From assembly GCF_017811755.1 (NCBI RefSeq), contig NZ_JADDJF010000002.1:175679-239678 (forward strand): a stretch of 64,000 nt of DNA. The letters are read 5' to 3'. The position numbers and the translations under genes are program-made. Positions 1 to 7,750 of the stretch are shown here, piece after piece. Below the pieces are notes generated by a model that made no database searches, was not told the DNA's origin, and saw only the letters and a program-made list of their open reading frames with translations. Every line of letters starts with the position of its first letter. Positions within the stretch are counted from its first letter, which is position 1. The stretch is from Pararhodobacter sp. SW119. GTDB lineage: Bacteria; Pseudomonadota; Alphaproteobacteria; Rhodobacterales; Rhodobacteraceae.

Positions 1-739
1 TCAGCGAGCCGACCTCGATGTGATCGGGCCCGATGCGGTGCGAACAGCCCTTGAGCGGCCCGCCGCCGTGGATGGTCATGGTGTTGGTGCCGACGCCCTC
101 GATCGTCGCGCCCATCGCGGTCAGGAACCGCGCCAGGTCCTGCACATGCGGCTCGGACGCGCAGTTGCGCAGGATCGTCGTGCCCTCGGCGCAGACGGCG
201 GCGCAGAGCGCGTTTTCCGTCGCGGTGACCGAGGGTTCGTCGAGGAAGACATCGGCGCCGCGCAGCTTCGGCGCCTTGAAGACATAGGCCCCGTTCACGC
301 TGATCTCGGCGCCCAGTTGCTGAAGGGCCAGGAAATGCGTGTCGACGCGCCGCCGGCCGATCACGTCGCCGCCCGGCGGCGGCAGCACCAGCTCGCCACA
401 GCGCGCCAGCATCGGCCCGGCCAGCAGGATCGACGCCCGGATGCGCGCGCAGAGATCGGGGTCGAGGTCGGCAGGCCGCAGGTCGCGCGCGGTGATCTCC
501 AGCTCGTTCCGGCCCAGCCAGCGCGCCTCGGCGCCGACCGACTGGATCAGCTCCACCAGCGCCTCGATATCGCGGATGCGCGGGACGTTCGTCAGCTGCA
601 CCGTCTGATCGGTCAAGAGCGCCGCTGCCACGATGGGCAGTGCCGCGTTCTTGTTGCCCGACGGCGCAAGGGCACCGTTCAACCGGTGCCCGCCCTCGAC
701 GAAATACTGGATCCGCTCGCGCGGTTGTGCCAACGCCAT
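1..739 (-). CDS. murA: MurA-family UDP-GlcNAc 1-carboxyvinyltransferase paralogue (3' end outside window)
   Basis: The first 246 residues of an EPSP-synthase-fold enzyme of the MurA family, which transfers enolpyruvate from PEP to UDP-GlcNAc in the first committed step of peptidoglycan synthesis in the cytoplasm. The N-terminal [11 protein letters not shown] segment with the substrate-binding Lys-Asn pair, and [13 protein letters not shown] near residue 100, are typical. The catalytic loop reads [14 protein letters not shown], so Asp (about residue 125) stands where classical MurA has the PEP- and fosfomycin-reactive Cys. The ATG at 739 has a GGAG element upstream and an in-frame stop just before it. 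The C-terminus lies beyond the window edge. It is probably a second MurA-type protein beside a Cys-type one elsewhere in the genome, but this cannot be seen here. Confidence 0.88.
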   Translation of the reverse strand, partial: MALAQPRERIQYFVEGGHRLNGALAPSGNKNAALPIVAAALLTDQTVQLTNVPRIRDIEALVELIQSVGAEARWLGRNELEITARDLRPADLDPDLCARIRASILLAGPMLARCGELVLPPPGGDVIGRRRVDTHFLALQQLGAEISVNGAYVFKAPKLRGADVFLDEPSVTATENALCAAVCAEGTTILRNCASEPHVQDLARFLTAMGATIEGVGTNTMTIHGGGPLKGCSHRIGPDHIEVGSL

Positions 740-823
740 GCCTCGCTCCAAGCTCTAGTGGCTTTTCGCGGGTGCATAGCAGATCGCCGGAGGCCCCGGA
801 ACCGCAAATGCGCCCTTCGGCGC

Positions 824-1225
824 CTAGACGCCGACCTGCGGCCCCTTGCAGACAAGCGGCCGGCTCGACCTTTCGACCTCGTAAAGCTCGGTGCTCGACC
901 CTTCGCCGGCGAAGGTCGCGTGCAGCCCGTCCTCGGCTTGCCGGAAGGTCCAGCATTGCGGCGCGACGGGCGCGTGATCGTAGACGAAGCAGATGTTGCC
1001 CGCCTCCTCGTACCAGCGCCCTTCCTGGCAGTCCTCGCCGATGAAGGCCCAGATCACCCGCCGGCCCGGGAGATACTGTTCCATCCCGTAGGGCACGCCC
1101 ATGAAGCTGAAGGTCAGCGTCTGGCCGGTGGTGTAGGCTTCGAACTCGGCCGCGCCCATGCGCTCTTCGGCCGCCGCGGGCAGCGACAGCGACAGCAGGA
1201 CCAGGGCGGAAAACAGGCGGGACAT
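824..1225 (-). CDS. small exported protein of unknown function
   Basis: A 133-residue protein that I do not recognise. It starts with a clear signal peptide (MSRLFSALVLLSLSLPAAAEE, cleavage probably after AAA), so it should be periplasmic or secreted. The mature part has four cysteines (in EDCQEG, NICFVY, PQCWTF and LVCKGP), enough for two disulfide bonds, and is rich in aromatic residues. The ATG at 1225 follows a strong AGAGGAG ribosome site; the longer reading frame upstream lacks signal-peptide character. It is transcribed divergently from ftsY, about 150 bp away. Short Cys-containing periplasmic proteins of this kind are common and mostly uncharacterised in Rhodobacterales; no function is proposed. 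Confidence 0.75.
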   Translation of the reverse strand: MSRLFSALVLLSLSLPAAAEERMGAAEFEAYTTGQTLTFSFMGVPYGMEQYLPGRRVIWAFIGEDCQEGRWYEEAGNICFVYDHAPVAPQCWTFRQAEDGLHATFAGEGSSTELYEVERSSRPLVCKGPQVGV

Positions 1226-1377
1226 GACACTCCTCTGGCGGCTTCGGGCCAGTCTGACCGATCGCGCCGGCAAAGACCAGCGGGCGGGGCGCTCAACTCG
1301 GCGCGAGGTGCGCCCCTTCCATCCCCCCGCGCGCTGATATAGCTGAAGGGTCGCCCCGAAGCCGCAGGAGAGGCCCG

Positions 1378-2541
1378 ATGTCCTTTTTCCGCAAGCTCAA
1401 GGAACGGATGTTCCGCTCCTCCTCGAAGCTGGACGAGGGGCTCGACGCGCTTGTGCAGGAGGGGGCGGAAACAGGCTTGCCGCCCGAGGCATCCGACGGG
1501 CCCGCCCCGCCACCTGATGACACCGCGCGCGATGACGCCGCCCCGACCCCGCCGCCCGTACCTGCCGTCCCGCAACCCGCACCCGGCGCCCCGGCGGCAC
1601 CCCGGATGCCCCCCGCGCCCCCTGCCCCCGCCCCGGCGCCGCCCGCCGCCGAGCCCGAGAAGCGCGGCATCCTGGCCCGGCTGACCGGCCGCAGCGAGGC
1701 GCCGCGGCGCCTCCTGGACGATGCGATGCTGGAGGAGCTGGAGGAGCTGCTGATCCAGGCCGACATGGGCGTGGAGACCGCGCTCAAGCTCACGGCAAAC
1801 ATCGCCGAGGGCCACATGGGCCGCCGCCTGTCCGTGGCCGAGATCAAGGCCCTGCTGGCCGCCGAGATCAGCCGCATCATGGACCCGGTCGCCCGGCCGA
1901 TGCCGATCTATCCCAAGCGCCCGCAGGTGGTGCTGGTGGTGGGCGTCAACGGCGCCGGCAAGACCACGACCATCGGCAAGCTGGCGTCGCAGTTCCGGGC
2001 GGCGGGCAAGACCGTGATCATCGCCGCCGGCGACACGTTCCGCGCCGCCGCGGTCGAGCAGCTGCAGATCTGGGGGGATCGCGCCGGCGTGCCGGTGATG
2101 ACCGCGCCCGAGGGGTCGGACCCCGCGTCGCTGTCCTTCGACGCGCTGACCCGCGCCCAGGCCGAAGGCACCGATCTGCTGATGATCGACACCGCCGGAC
2201 GCCTGCAGAACCGGGCCGACCTGATGGCGGAACTGGCCAAGATCGTGCGCGTTCTGAAGAAGAAGGACCCCAGCGCGCCGCACAACACCCTGCTGGTGCT
2301 GGATGCGACCACCGGTCAGAACGCGCTGAAACAGGTCGAGATCTTCCGCGAGATCGCCGATGTCTCGGGGCTGGTGATGACCAAGCTCGACGGGACGGCG
2401 CGGGGTGGCGTGCTGGTGGCGCTGGCCGATCGCTTCGGCCTGCCGATCCACGCCATCGGCGTGGGCGAGCAGATCGATGACCTGGCGCCGTTCGACCCGG
2501 CCGAGTTCGCCGCCGCGCTGATCGGGACCGACGGTGCCTGA
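1378..2541 (+). CDS. ftsY: signal recognition particle receptor FtsY
   Basis: The SRP receptor GTPase, which docks the SRP-ribosome complex at the inner membrane for cotranslational membrane insertion. Residues 1-100 form a low-complexity Pro/Ala-rich acidic A domain. A helical N domain follows (about 105-180), then the GTPase G domain with GVNGAGKTT (189-197), a DTFRAAAVEQL segment, DTAGR (271-275), TKLDGTARGG (335-344) and the C-terminal GVGEQIDDLAPFDP typical of FtsY rather than Ffh. At 387 residues it is normal for alphaproteobacteria. A short GGAGAGG ribosome site precedes the ATG. It stands alone, divergent from the exported protein at 824-1225 and convergent with the MgtC-like gene. 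Confidence 0.97.
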   Translation: MSFFRKLKERMFRSSSKLDEGLDALVQEGAETGLPPEASDGPAPPPDDTARDDAAPTPPPVPAVPQPAPGAPAAPRMPPAPPAPAPAPPAAEPEKRGILARLTGRSEAPRRLLDDAMLEELEELLIQADMGVETALKLTANIAEGHMGRRLSVAEIKALLAAEISRIMDPVARPMPIYPKRPQVVLVVGVNGAGKTTTIGKLASQFRAAGKTVIIAAGDTFRAAAVEQLQIWGDRAGVPVMTAPEGSDPASLSFDALTRAQAEGTDLLMIDTAGRLQNRADLMAELAKIVRVLKKKDPSAPHNTLLVLDATTGQNALKQVEIFREIADVSGLVMTKLDGTARGGVLVALADRFGLPIHAIGVGEQIDDLAPFDPAEFAAALIGTDGA

Positions 2542-2562
2542 CGCGCGACCCCGCGCGCCCGC

Positions 2563-3066
2563 TCACTGCGCCCGGTCGTCGCGCTCGGGCGCTTCGCCCT
2601 TGCTGTTTTCCTCCTCGATCCTGTGCGACACGCCGCGCAGCACCCAAAGCACCGGCAACAGGATCAGCGTCGCCAGCACCGCCAGCGCGATGGCGCCGAT
2701 CCCGCAGGCAACCCCGATCGCGCCCGCCAGCCACATGCCCGCGCCGGTGGTCAGGCCCAGCACACGGCCGCCCGACATGATTATCGATCCCGCCGCCAGG
2801 AAGGCCACGCCCGAGGTGACGGCCTCGATCAGGCGCAGCGGGTCCGAAACCTCGCCCTGGAAGCGGGCCATGATCTCGAACGTGAGCAACGCGAAGAGGC
2901 AGGACGCCAGCGACACCAGGATATGCGTGCGCAGCCCCGCCGTGCGCGCATGCAGCGCGCGTTCGAACCCGATCACCCCCCCCAGCAGCACGGCGCAGAA
3001 AAGCCGCACCAGCGCCGTCTCGGGTGCGGTGCCGGAAAAGGATTGTTCGATGAGGGTGTCGATCAT
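2563..3066 (-). CDS. MgtC/SapB family membrane protein
   Basis: A 167-residue inner-membrane protein of the MgtC/SapB family. The N-terminal half carries the family pattern: LLGGVIGFERALHART, then THILVSLASCLFAL, then GVAFLAAGSIIMSGG and GLTTGAGMWLAGAIGVACG, giving about four or five membrane helices. The end is a short charged cytoplasmic tail without the ACT-like domain of full-length MgtC. Members are linked to growth under low magnesium and to regulation of ATP synthase or potassium handling, but the activity of short versions is not established. The start at 3066 is chosen because GGGAG lies 6-7 nt upstream and the longer frame upstream is not membrane-like. Confidence 0.85.
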   Translation of the reverse strand: MIDTLIEQSFSGTAPETALVRLFCAVLLGGVIGFERALHARTAGLRTHILVSLASCLFALLTFEIMARFQGEVSDPLRLIEAVTSGVAFLAAGSIIMSGGRVLGLTTGAGMWLAGAIGVACGIGAIALAVLATLILLPVLWVLRGVSHRIEEENSKGEAPERDDRAQ

Positions 3067-3135
3067 GCGCGCGCTCCCGTGCCGGCGGTCGGCGGATGAA
3101 CGCGGCGGCTGCCACGCCGGTTCCGGGGCGCGGGG

Positions 3136-4035
3136 ATGAGCGACTGGCTGATTTCGCTGGAAGGGACCGACGCCGGTCAGCGACTGGCGCTGATGCTGGC
3201 ACTTGCCGCGGCCATCCTGCACGCGATCTTCGGGGCACTGCAGAAGGGACGCCATGACCCCTGGCTCAGCCGCGCGGCGATCGACACCAGCTACGGGCTG
3301 ATGGCTGCGCCCTTCGCGCTTTTCGTCGTGCCCTGGCCCGAGCCGCACATGTGGCCGATCTTCGGCGTCGTCTTCCTCGTGCATGTCGCCTACAAGGTGC
3401 TGCAGGCCATGGCCTACAGCCGCGGCGCCTACACGGTCGTCTACCCGGTGGTGCGCGGCACCGGCCCGCTGTTCACCGTGATCGGCGCCTGGCTGCTATT
3501 CGGCGAGACCTTCAACGCGGTGCAATGGCTCGGCGTCGCGGTCCTGGTCAGCGGCATCTATGGGCTCGCGATCTACAACCTGCGCACGATAACCGCCGAC
3601 CGCGACACGCTGGTTCCGGCGCTGCTGCTGGCCCTGCTGACCGGCGCTTTCGTCGCGCTCTACACCACGATCGACGCCTACGGCATCCGCGCCGCCGCCG
3701 ATCCGTTCACGTTCCTGGCGTGGTTCTTCTTCATCGACGCCTTCTTCATGCCGATCTGGACATGGCGGCGCTGGTCGCGTCTGCCGCGCGACCAGATCGC
3801 CGGGCTGATGCGGCGAGGCGTTCTCGGCGGGCTCGTCGCCTTCGCCTCGTTCGGGGGCATCATGCTGGCGACGCGGCTCGGCTCGGTCGGTCAGGCGGCC
3901 GTGCTGCGCGAGACCTCGACGGTCTTCGCCGCGCTCATCGGCTGGCTGATGCTGGGCGAAAGCACCGGGCCGCGGCGCGTGGCGCTGATGACGCTGATCG
4001 CGACCGGCGCGGTGATCGTCCAACTCGCCGCCTGA
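3136..4035 (+). CDS. EamA/DMT-type inner-membrane transporter
   Basis: A 299-residue protein with about ten hydrophobic helices arranged as two EamA repeats (roughly 15-150 and 160-298), typical of the drug/metabolite transporter superfamily. The first repeat ends with YPVVRGTGPLFTVIGAWLLFGE and the second with AAVLRETSTVFAALIGWLMLGE; this duplicated Arg-Glu/Gly-Glu pattern is diagnostic. Family members export amino acids, nucleobases or small metabolites, and the substrate cannot be read from sequence. It begins 70 bp from the divergent MgtC-like gene, and its 3' end faces sat-cysC across a gap holding copy 1 of dispersed repeat family I. Confidence 0.87.
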   Translation: MSDWLISLEGTDAGQRLALMLALAAAILHAIFGALQKGRHDPWLSRAAIDTSYGLMAAPFALFVVPWPEPHMWPIFGVVFLVHVAYKVLQAMAYSRGAYTVVYPVVRGTGPLFTVIGAWLLFGETFNAVQWLGVAVLVSGIYGLAIYNLRTITADRDTLVPALLLALLTGAFVALYTTIDAYGIRAAADPFTFLAWFFFIDAFFMPIWTWRRWSRLPRDQIAGLMRRGVLGGLVAFASFGGIMLATRLGSVGQAAVLRETSTVFAALIGWLMLGESTGPRRVALMTLIATGAVIVQLAA

Positions 4036-4095
4036 GCCTGACCGCCGCCGGCGACGCCCGCCCTCGCCCGCGGATACCGCACGAGGCAGCACCGC

Positions 4096-4173
4096 GCGAA
4101 AGTTTCATTTCGGTTAACGGCGCCGATTTGTCGTTCCGGATCAATACGGTGCCAAACGGTCCGCATGCGGACC
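4096..4173 (+). repeat. dispersed convergent-gap element, family I, copy 1
   Basis: Core at 4096-4129 (34 bp, starting GCGAAAGTTTC, with CGGTTAACGG in the middle and ending GATTT), a 28-nt spacer, then a perfect 16-bp palindrome GGTCCGCATGCGGACC at 4158-4173. The same arrangement occurs at 31292-31372 (inverted) and 53620-53698. The three cores differ at only a handful of positions. This copy lies between the convergent ends of the EamA transporter and sat-cysC. No T-run follows the palindrome, so it does not look like a standard intrinsic terminator. Not a family I recognise. Confidence 0.8.
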
Positions 4174-4294
4174 CGGTCCCGTTCGGCGCCGATCCAGCGC
4201 CCGCCGGCCGCTACAGGGCCCGCGCGGCGCCTTCGCCGCGCCCGGCGACCGGCCCCTCGACGGGGTCGGTTGACGGGCCTCCGAAAGCGCCCCG

Positions 4295-6004
4295 TCAGCG
4301 CCCAGACACGAGGCCCATCGACTCGAGCGTCAGCAGCACCTGGTGCGCGCAGTGATCGACATCGACGTTCTGCGTATCGACGCGCAACTCGGGCGCCTCG
4401 GGTTCCTCGTAGGGATCCGAGATGCCGGTGAACTCCTTGATCTTGCCCTCGCGCGCCAGCTTGTAGAGCCCCTTGCGGTCGCGCTTCTCGCATTCCTCCA
4501 GCGGCGTCGCCACATGCACCTCGACGAAGGCGCCATAGGCCTCGATCATCTCGCGCACGGTGCGCCGGGTCGCCGTGTAGGGCGCGATCGGTGCGCAAAG
4601 CGCGATGCCGCCGTTCTTGGTGATCTCGCTCGCCACATAGCCGATGCGGCGGATGTTGATGTCGCGGTGCTCCTTCGAGAAGCCCAGTTCCGACGACAGG
4701 TGCTTGCGCACCACATCCCCATCCAGCAGCGTCACCGGCCGCCCGCCCATCTCCATCAGCTTGACCATCAGGGCGTTGGCGATGGTGGACTTGCCCGAAC
4801 CGGACAGCCCCGTGAAGAACACCGTGAACCCCTGCGCCGCGCGCGGCGGGTACCGGCGGCGCAATTCCTTCACCACCTCGGCGAAGCTGAACCATTCGGG
4901 GATCTCCAGCCCCTCGCGCAGCCTGCGGCGCAGTTCGGTGCCCGAGATGTCCAGCACCGTCGCCTCTTCGGACACCTCGTTCGCCGGGAAGTACTGCGCC
5001 TTTTCCTGCACGTAGACCATGTGCTTGAAGTCGACCATGGTCACGCCGATCTCGGCCTCGTGGGTCTTGAACAACTCCTGCGCGTCGTAGGGGCCGTAGA
5101 AATCGCGGCCCTCGCTGTTCTTGCCCGGCCCCGCGTGGTCGCGCCCGACGATCATGTGGGTGCAGCCGTGGTTGCGCCGGATGATGCCGTGCCAGACTGC
5201 CTCGCGCGGGCCGCCCATGCGCATCGCCAGGTTCAGCAGGCTCATGGTGGTGGTGGCGGCAGGGTACTTGTCCAGCACCGCCTCGTAGCAGCGCACGCGG
5301 GTGAAGTGGTCGACGTCGCCGGGCTTGGTCATGCCGACGACCGGATGGATCAGCAGGTTCGCCTGCACCTCGCGCGCGGCGCGGAAGGTCAGTTCCTGAT
5401 GCGCCCGGTGCAGCGGGTTGCGGGTCTGGAAGGCCACGACCTTGCGCCAGCCGAGCTTGCGGAAGCGCGCGCGCAACTCGTTGGGCGTGTCGCGACGGCC
5501 CTTGAAATCGTAATGCACCGGCGCCTGAATGCCCGTCACAGGCCCGCCCAGATAGACCGGTCCGGCGATGTCGTGCAGGTAGCGGACCGCCGGATGGGCG
5601 AAATCGTTGGCGCCGAACACCCCCTCGGCTTCGCGCGCTTTCTCGGGCACCCATTTGTCGCTGACCGACAGGATCGCAAGGATCACCCCCTCGGGGTCGC
5701 GCAGGGCGATGTCCTGCCCGGGTTCGATCCCATCAGCGAAAGCCTCGGAGACATCGAGCGTCACGGGCATCGGCCAGAGCGTGCCGTCGGCCAGGCGCAT
5801 CTTCTCGACGGCGCTGTCGTAGTCGGCCTGCCCCAGAAAGCCCTTGAGCGGCGTGAAGCCGCCGTTCATCAGAAGCTCCAGATCGCAGATCTGCCGGGGC
5901 GTCAGATCCCAGGACGGCAGCGTCGCCGCCTCGACCTTCAGTTTCTGCGCCGAGTCGGCGGAAACGTAGAGTTCGGAAATGGGCGCATGGTTCGGCATCG
6001 ACAT
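4295..6004 (-). CDS. sat-cysC: bifunctional sulfate adenylyltransferase / APS kinase
   Basis: A 569-residue fusion that activates sulfate to APS and then phosphorylates it to PAPS for cysteine synthesis or sulfation. The N-terminal two thirds are a homomeric ATP sulfurylase: QTRNPLHRAH (193-202) and GRDHAGPG (287-294) are the nucleotide- and sulfate-binding motifs. The C-terminal third is an APS kinase with P-loop GLSGSGKST (399-407) and DGDVVRKHLSSELGFS just after it. Both motif sets look intact, so both activities are expected. The ATG at 6004 (MSMPNHAPI) has AAGGA about 9 nt upstream; a second ATG two codons on is also possible. Transcribed divergently from yciB. No cysDN, cysH or cysI is nearby. 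Confidence 0.95.
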   Translation of the reverse strand: MSMPNHAPISELYVSADSAQKLKVEAATLPSWDLTPRQICDLELLMNGGFTPLKGFLGQADYDSAVEKMRLADGTLWPMPVTLDVSEAFADGIEPGQDIALRDPEGVILAILSVSDKWVPEKAREAEGVFGANDFAHPAVRYLHDIAGPVYLGGPVTGIQAPVHYDFKGRRDTPNELRARFRKLGWRKVVAFQTRNPLHRAHQELTFRAAREVQANLLIHPVVGMTKPGDVDHFTRVRCYEAVLDKYPAATTTMSLLNLAMRMGGPREAVWHGIIRRNHGCTHMIVGRDHAGPGKNSEGRDFYGPYDAQELFKTHEAEIGVTMVDFKHMVYVQEKAQYFPANEVSEEATVLDISGTELRRRLREGLEIPEWFSFAEVVKELRRRYPPRAAQGFTVFFTGLSGSGKSTIANALMVKLMEMGGRPVTLLDGDVVRKHLSSELGFSKEHRDINIRRIGYVASEITKNGGIALCAPIAPYTATRRTVREMIEAYGAFVEVHVATPLEECEKRDRKGLYKLAREGKIKEFTGISDPYEEPEAPELRVDTQNVDVDHCAHQVLLTLESMGLVSGR

Positions 6005-6152
6005 CGGGTCTGGTCCTTCACGACTTTCGCGCGGGGAGTGTTCGGTTTTTCCGCAAAGGTCAAGGGTCTGGGTTTGCGCGACCACGCGGCATTGTCACTT
6101 GCAACTTGGCACCGGCGCAGGGCAGATGGGGCCAGACAGATCAGGAGAGCCG

Positions 6153-6761
6153 ATGCAACCGCCCCCGACCGCGCCCGACCCGCGCCTGCGTCAGATCCTG
6201 GAATTCGGCCCGCTGCTGGTGTTCCTGGCCGCCTATTTCTGGTTTCGGGACACGGTGGTCACGCTGGGCGGGGTGGACTACGCGGGCTTCATCATCGCCA
6301 TCGTGATCTTCACGCCGCTGCAACTGGCGGCGACGCTGATCATGCGGCGCCTGACCGGCAAGCTGTCGCGCATGCAGGTGGCGACGCTGGTGCTGGTCGT
6401 GGTTCTGGGCGGCATCACCGTGGCGCTGAACGACGAGCGCTTCTTCAAGATGAAGAGCACCTTCGTCTTCGGCATCTTCAGCCTGCTGCTGTGGATCGGG
6501 CTGGCGCGGGGCCGGTCCTATTTCGCCTACGTTCTGGAAGGCGCGCTGCCGATCAGCCACGACGGTTGGATGATCCTGACCCGGCGCCTGGCCTGGTTCT
6601 TCGCCGCCGTGGCTGTCGCGAACGAGGTGATCTGGCGCAATTTCTCGACCGATGTCTATGTGCTTTGGGATACGCTGGGGCAGATGGGGGTGATGTTCGG
6701 CTTCTTCATTTCCAACTACCGCCTGATCGAAACGCACTGGCAGGAACCGGACGAGACCTGA
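6153..6761 (+). CDS. yciB: inner-membrane septation protein A family (YciB/IspZ)
   Basis: A 202-residue polytopic protein of the YciB (intracellular septation protein A, IspZ) family. It has the diagnostic LEFGPLLVFLAAYF start, a KMKSTFVFGIFSLLLWIGL segment, RLAWFFAAVAVANEVIWRN and a short tail after GFFISNYRLI. Five to six membrane helices are visible. In enterobacteria the protein interacts with the divisome and elongasome and affects envelope integrity; the molecular activity is unknown. The ATG at 6153 follows AGGAGAGCC. The upstream part of the frame overlaps the sat-cysC promoter region and is not coding. It is often found near ftsY in Rhodobacterales, as here. Confidence 0.92.
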   Translation: MQPPPTAPDPRLRQILEFGPLLVFLAAYFWFRDTVVTLGGVDYAGFIIAIVIFTPLQLAATLIMRRLTGKLSRMQVATLVLVVVLGGITVALNDERFFKMKSTFVFGIFSLLLWIGLARGRSYFAYVLEGALPISHDGWMILTRRLAWFFAAVAVANEVIWRNFSTDVYVLWDTLGQMGVMFGFFISNYRLIETHWQEPDET

Positions 6762-6793
6762 GGCTTTTTCGCGCGCTTGGCACCTCGATGGGG

Positions 6794-6880
6794 GGCGTCC
6801 AAATTTGGACGCCGAAGCAAGTCATTGATATCGCGATGAAAGAGAAAATTTCTTAACCGAATTTTCATCCCGTTTTCGGG
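6794..6880 (-). repeat. 20-bp palindrome with possible decayed family I element
   Basis: A perfect palindrome (half-site GGCGTCCAAA) lies at 6794-6813 in the convergent gap between yciB and the GST gene. About 40 nt away is TTAACCGAAT at 6853, the same palindrome-to-TTAA distance as in the three clear family I elements (38-41 nt), and the stretch is AT-rich as in their spacers. The rest of the 34-bp core is not recognisable. The whole gap, 6762-7017, otherwise holds only a short GC-rich inverted repeat around 6902-6919. Reported as a possible relic with low confidence. Confidence 0.35.
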
Positions 6881-7017
6881 GCCTTTCGGGGGCCGGATTC
6901 GGACCACGCGCGCGGTCCGTCACCTGCGGTCAAGGCGCCGCCGTTGGGGTGCCCGGTGGTCGGGCGGAGCCGACCGGCCAGCGATTTCGCGCCGGGGGCA
7001 AGGCCCCCGGTACCGGA

Positions 7018-7734
7018 TCAGCCTTGCGCCGATTTCACCCCGAACAGGATCTCCTGCGCCTTGCGGTCGTGCGCGGAGTTCTGCCGCGCCTCGGCCGCGA
7101 CCGCCTTGCCCTTCTCGAAGGCCGGGCGCGCCGCGAGTTCGTCTAGCCAGCGCGCCATATGCGGCTTGTCGTCCAGCGTCTGCTCCTGCCGATCCCAGAG
7201 GCAGGCCCAGGGCCAGATCGCGAAATCGGCGATCGACAGGAAATCGCCCGCGACATAGTGGTTCTGCGCAAGCTGCCGGTCGAGCACGGCGTAAAGCCGG
7301 CCGACCTCGCGCCGGTAGCGGTCCTTGGCGTAGGGCAGGTCCTGCGGCGGATCCAGCTGCGGCGCGTAGCTGAGGAAGTGATGCGCCTGGCCTGCCATCG
7401 GGCCGACGCCGCCCATCTGCCACATGAGCCACTGGTCGACCGCGGTGCGGTCCCTCTCGGTCGGGCCGCCGAACTGGCCGGTCTTGCGCGCGAGGTACTG
7501 AAGGATCGCGCCGGATTCGAAGATCGAGATCGGTGCGCCGTCCGGCCCCTCGGGATCGACGATGGCGGGCATGCGGTTGTTCGGCGCGATGTTCAGGAAG
7601 TCGGGTTCGAACTGTTCGCCCGTCCCGATGTTCACCAGTTTCACGCGATAGGGCAGTCCCATCTCTTCCAGCGCGATGGTTATTTTCCACCCGTTGGGGG
7701 TGGGCCAGTAGTGCAGTTCGATATCGGCGGTCAT
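7018..7734 (-). CDS. Nu-class glutathione S-transferase / YfcG-like disulfide oxidoreductase
   Basis: A 238-residue GST. The thioredoxin-like N-domain begins with WPTPNGWKITIALEEMGLPY, where the TPNG motif supplies the Thr and Asn of Nu-class enzymes such as E. coli YfcG and YghU; these show little classical transferase activity but reduce disulfides using glutathione. ISPNN-type glutathione contact IAPNNRMPAIVD and ESGAILQYLA follow. The helical C-domain runs from about 95, with the NHYVAGDFLSIADFAIWPW N-capping motif. The start at 7734 follows GGGAGA. It is 16 nt downstream of the alpha/beta hydrolase stop, so the two are probably cotranscribed. Substrate not predictable. Confidence 0.9.
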   Translation of the reverse strand: MTADIELHYWPTPNGWKITIALEEMGLPYRVKLVNIGTGEQFEPDFLNIAPNNRMPAIVDPEGPDGAPISIFESGAILQYLARKTGQFGGPTERDRTAVDQWLMWQMGGVGPMAGQAHHFLSYAPQLDPPQDLPYAKDRYRREVGRLYAVLDRQLAQNHYVAGDFLSIADFAIWPWACLWDRQEQTLDDKPHMARWLDELAARPAFEKGKAVAAEARQNSAHDRKAQEILFGVKSAQG

Positions 7735-7750
7735 TCATTCTCTCCCAGAG

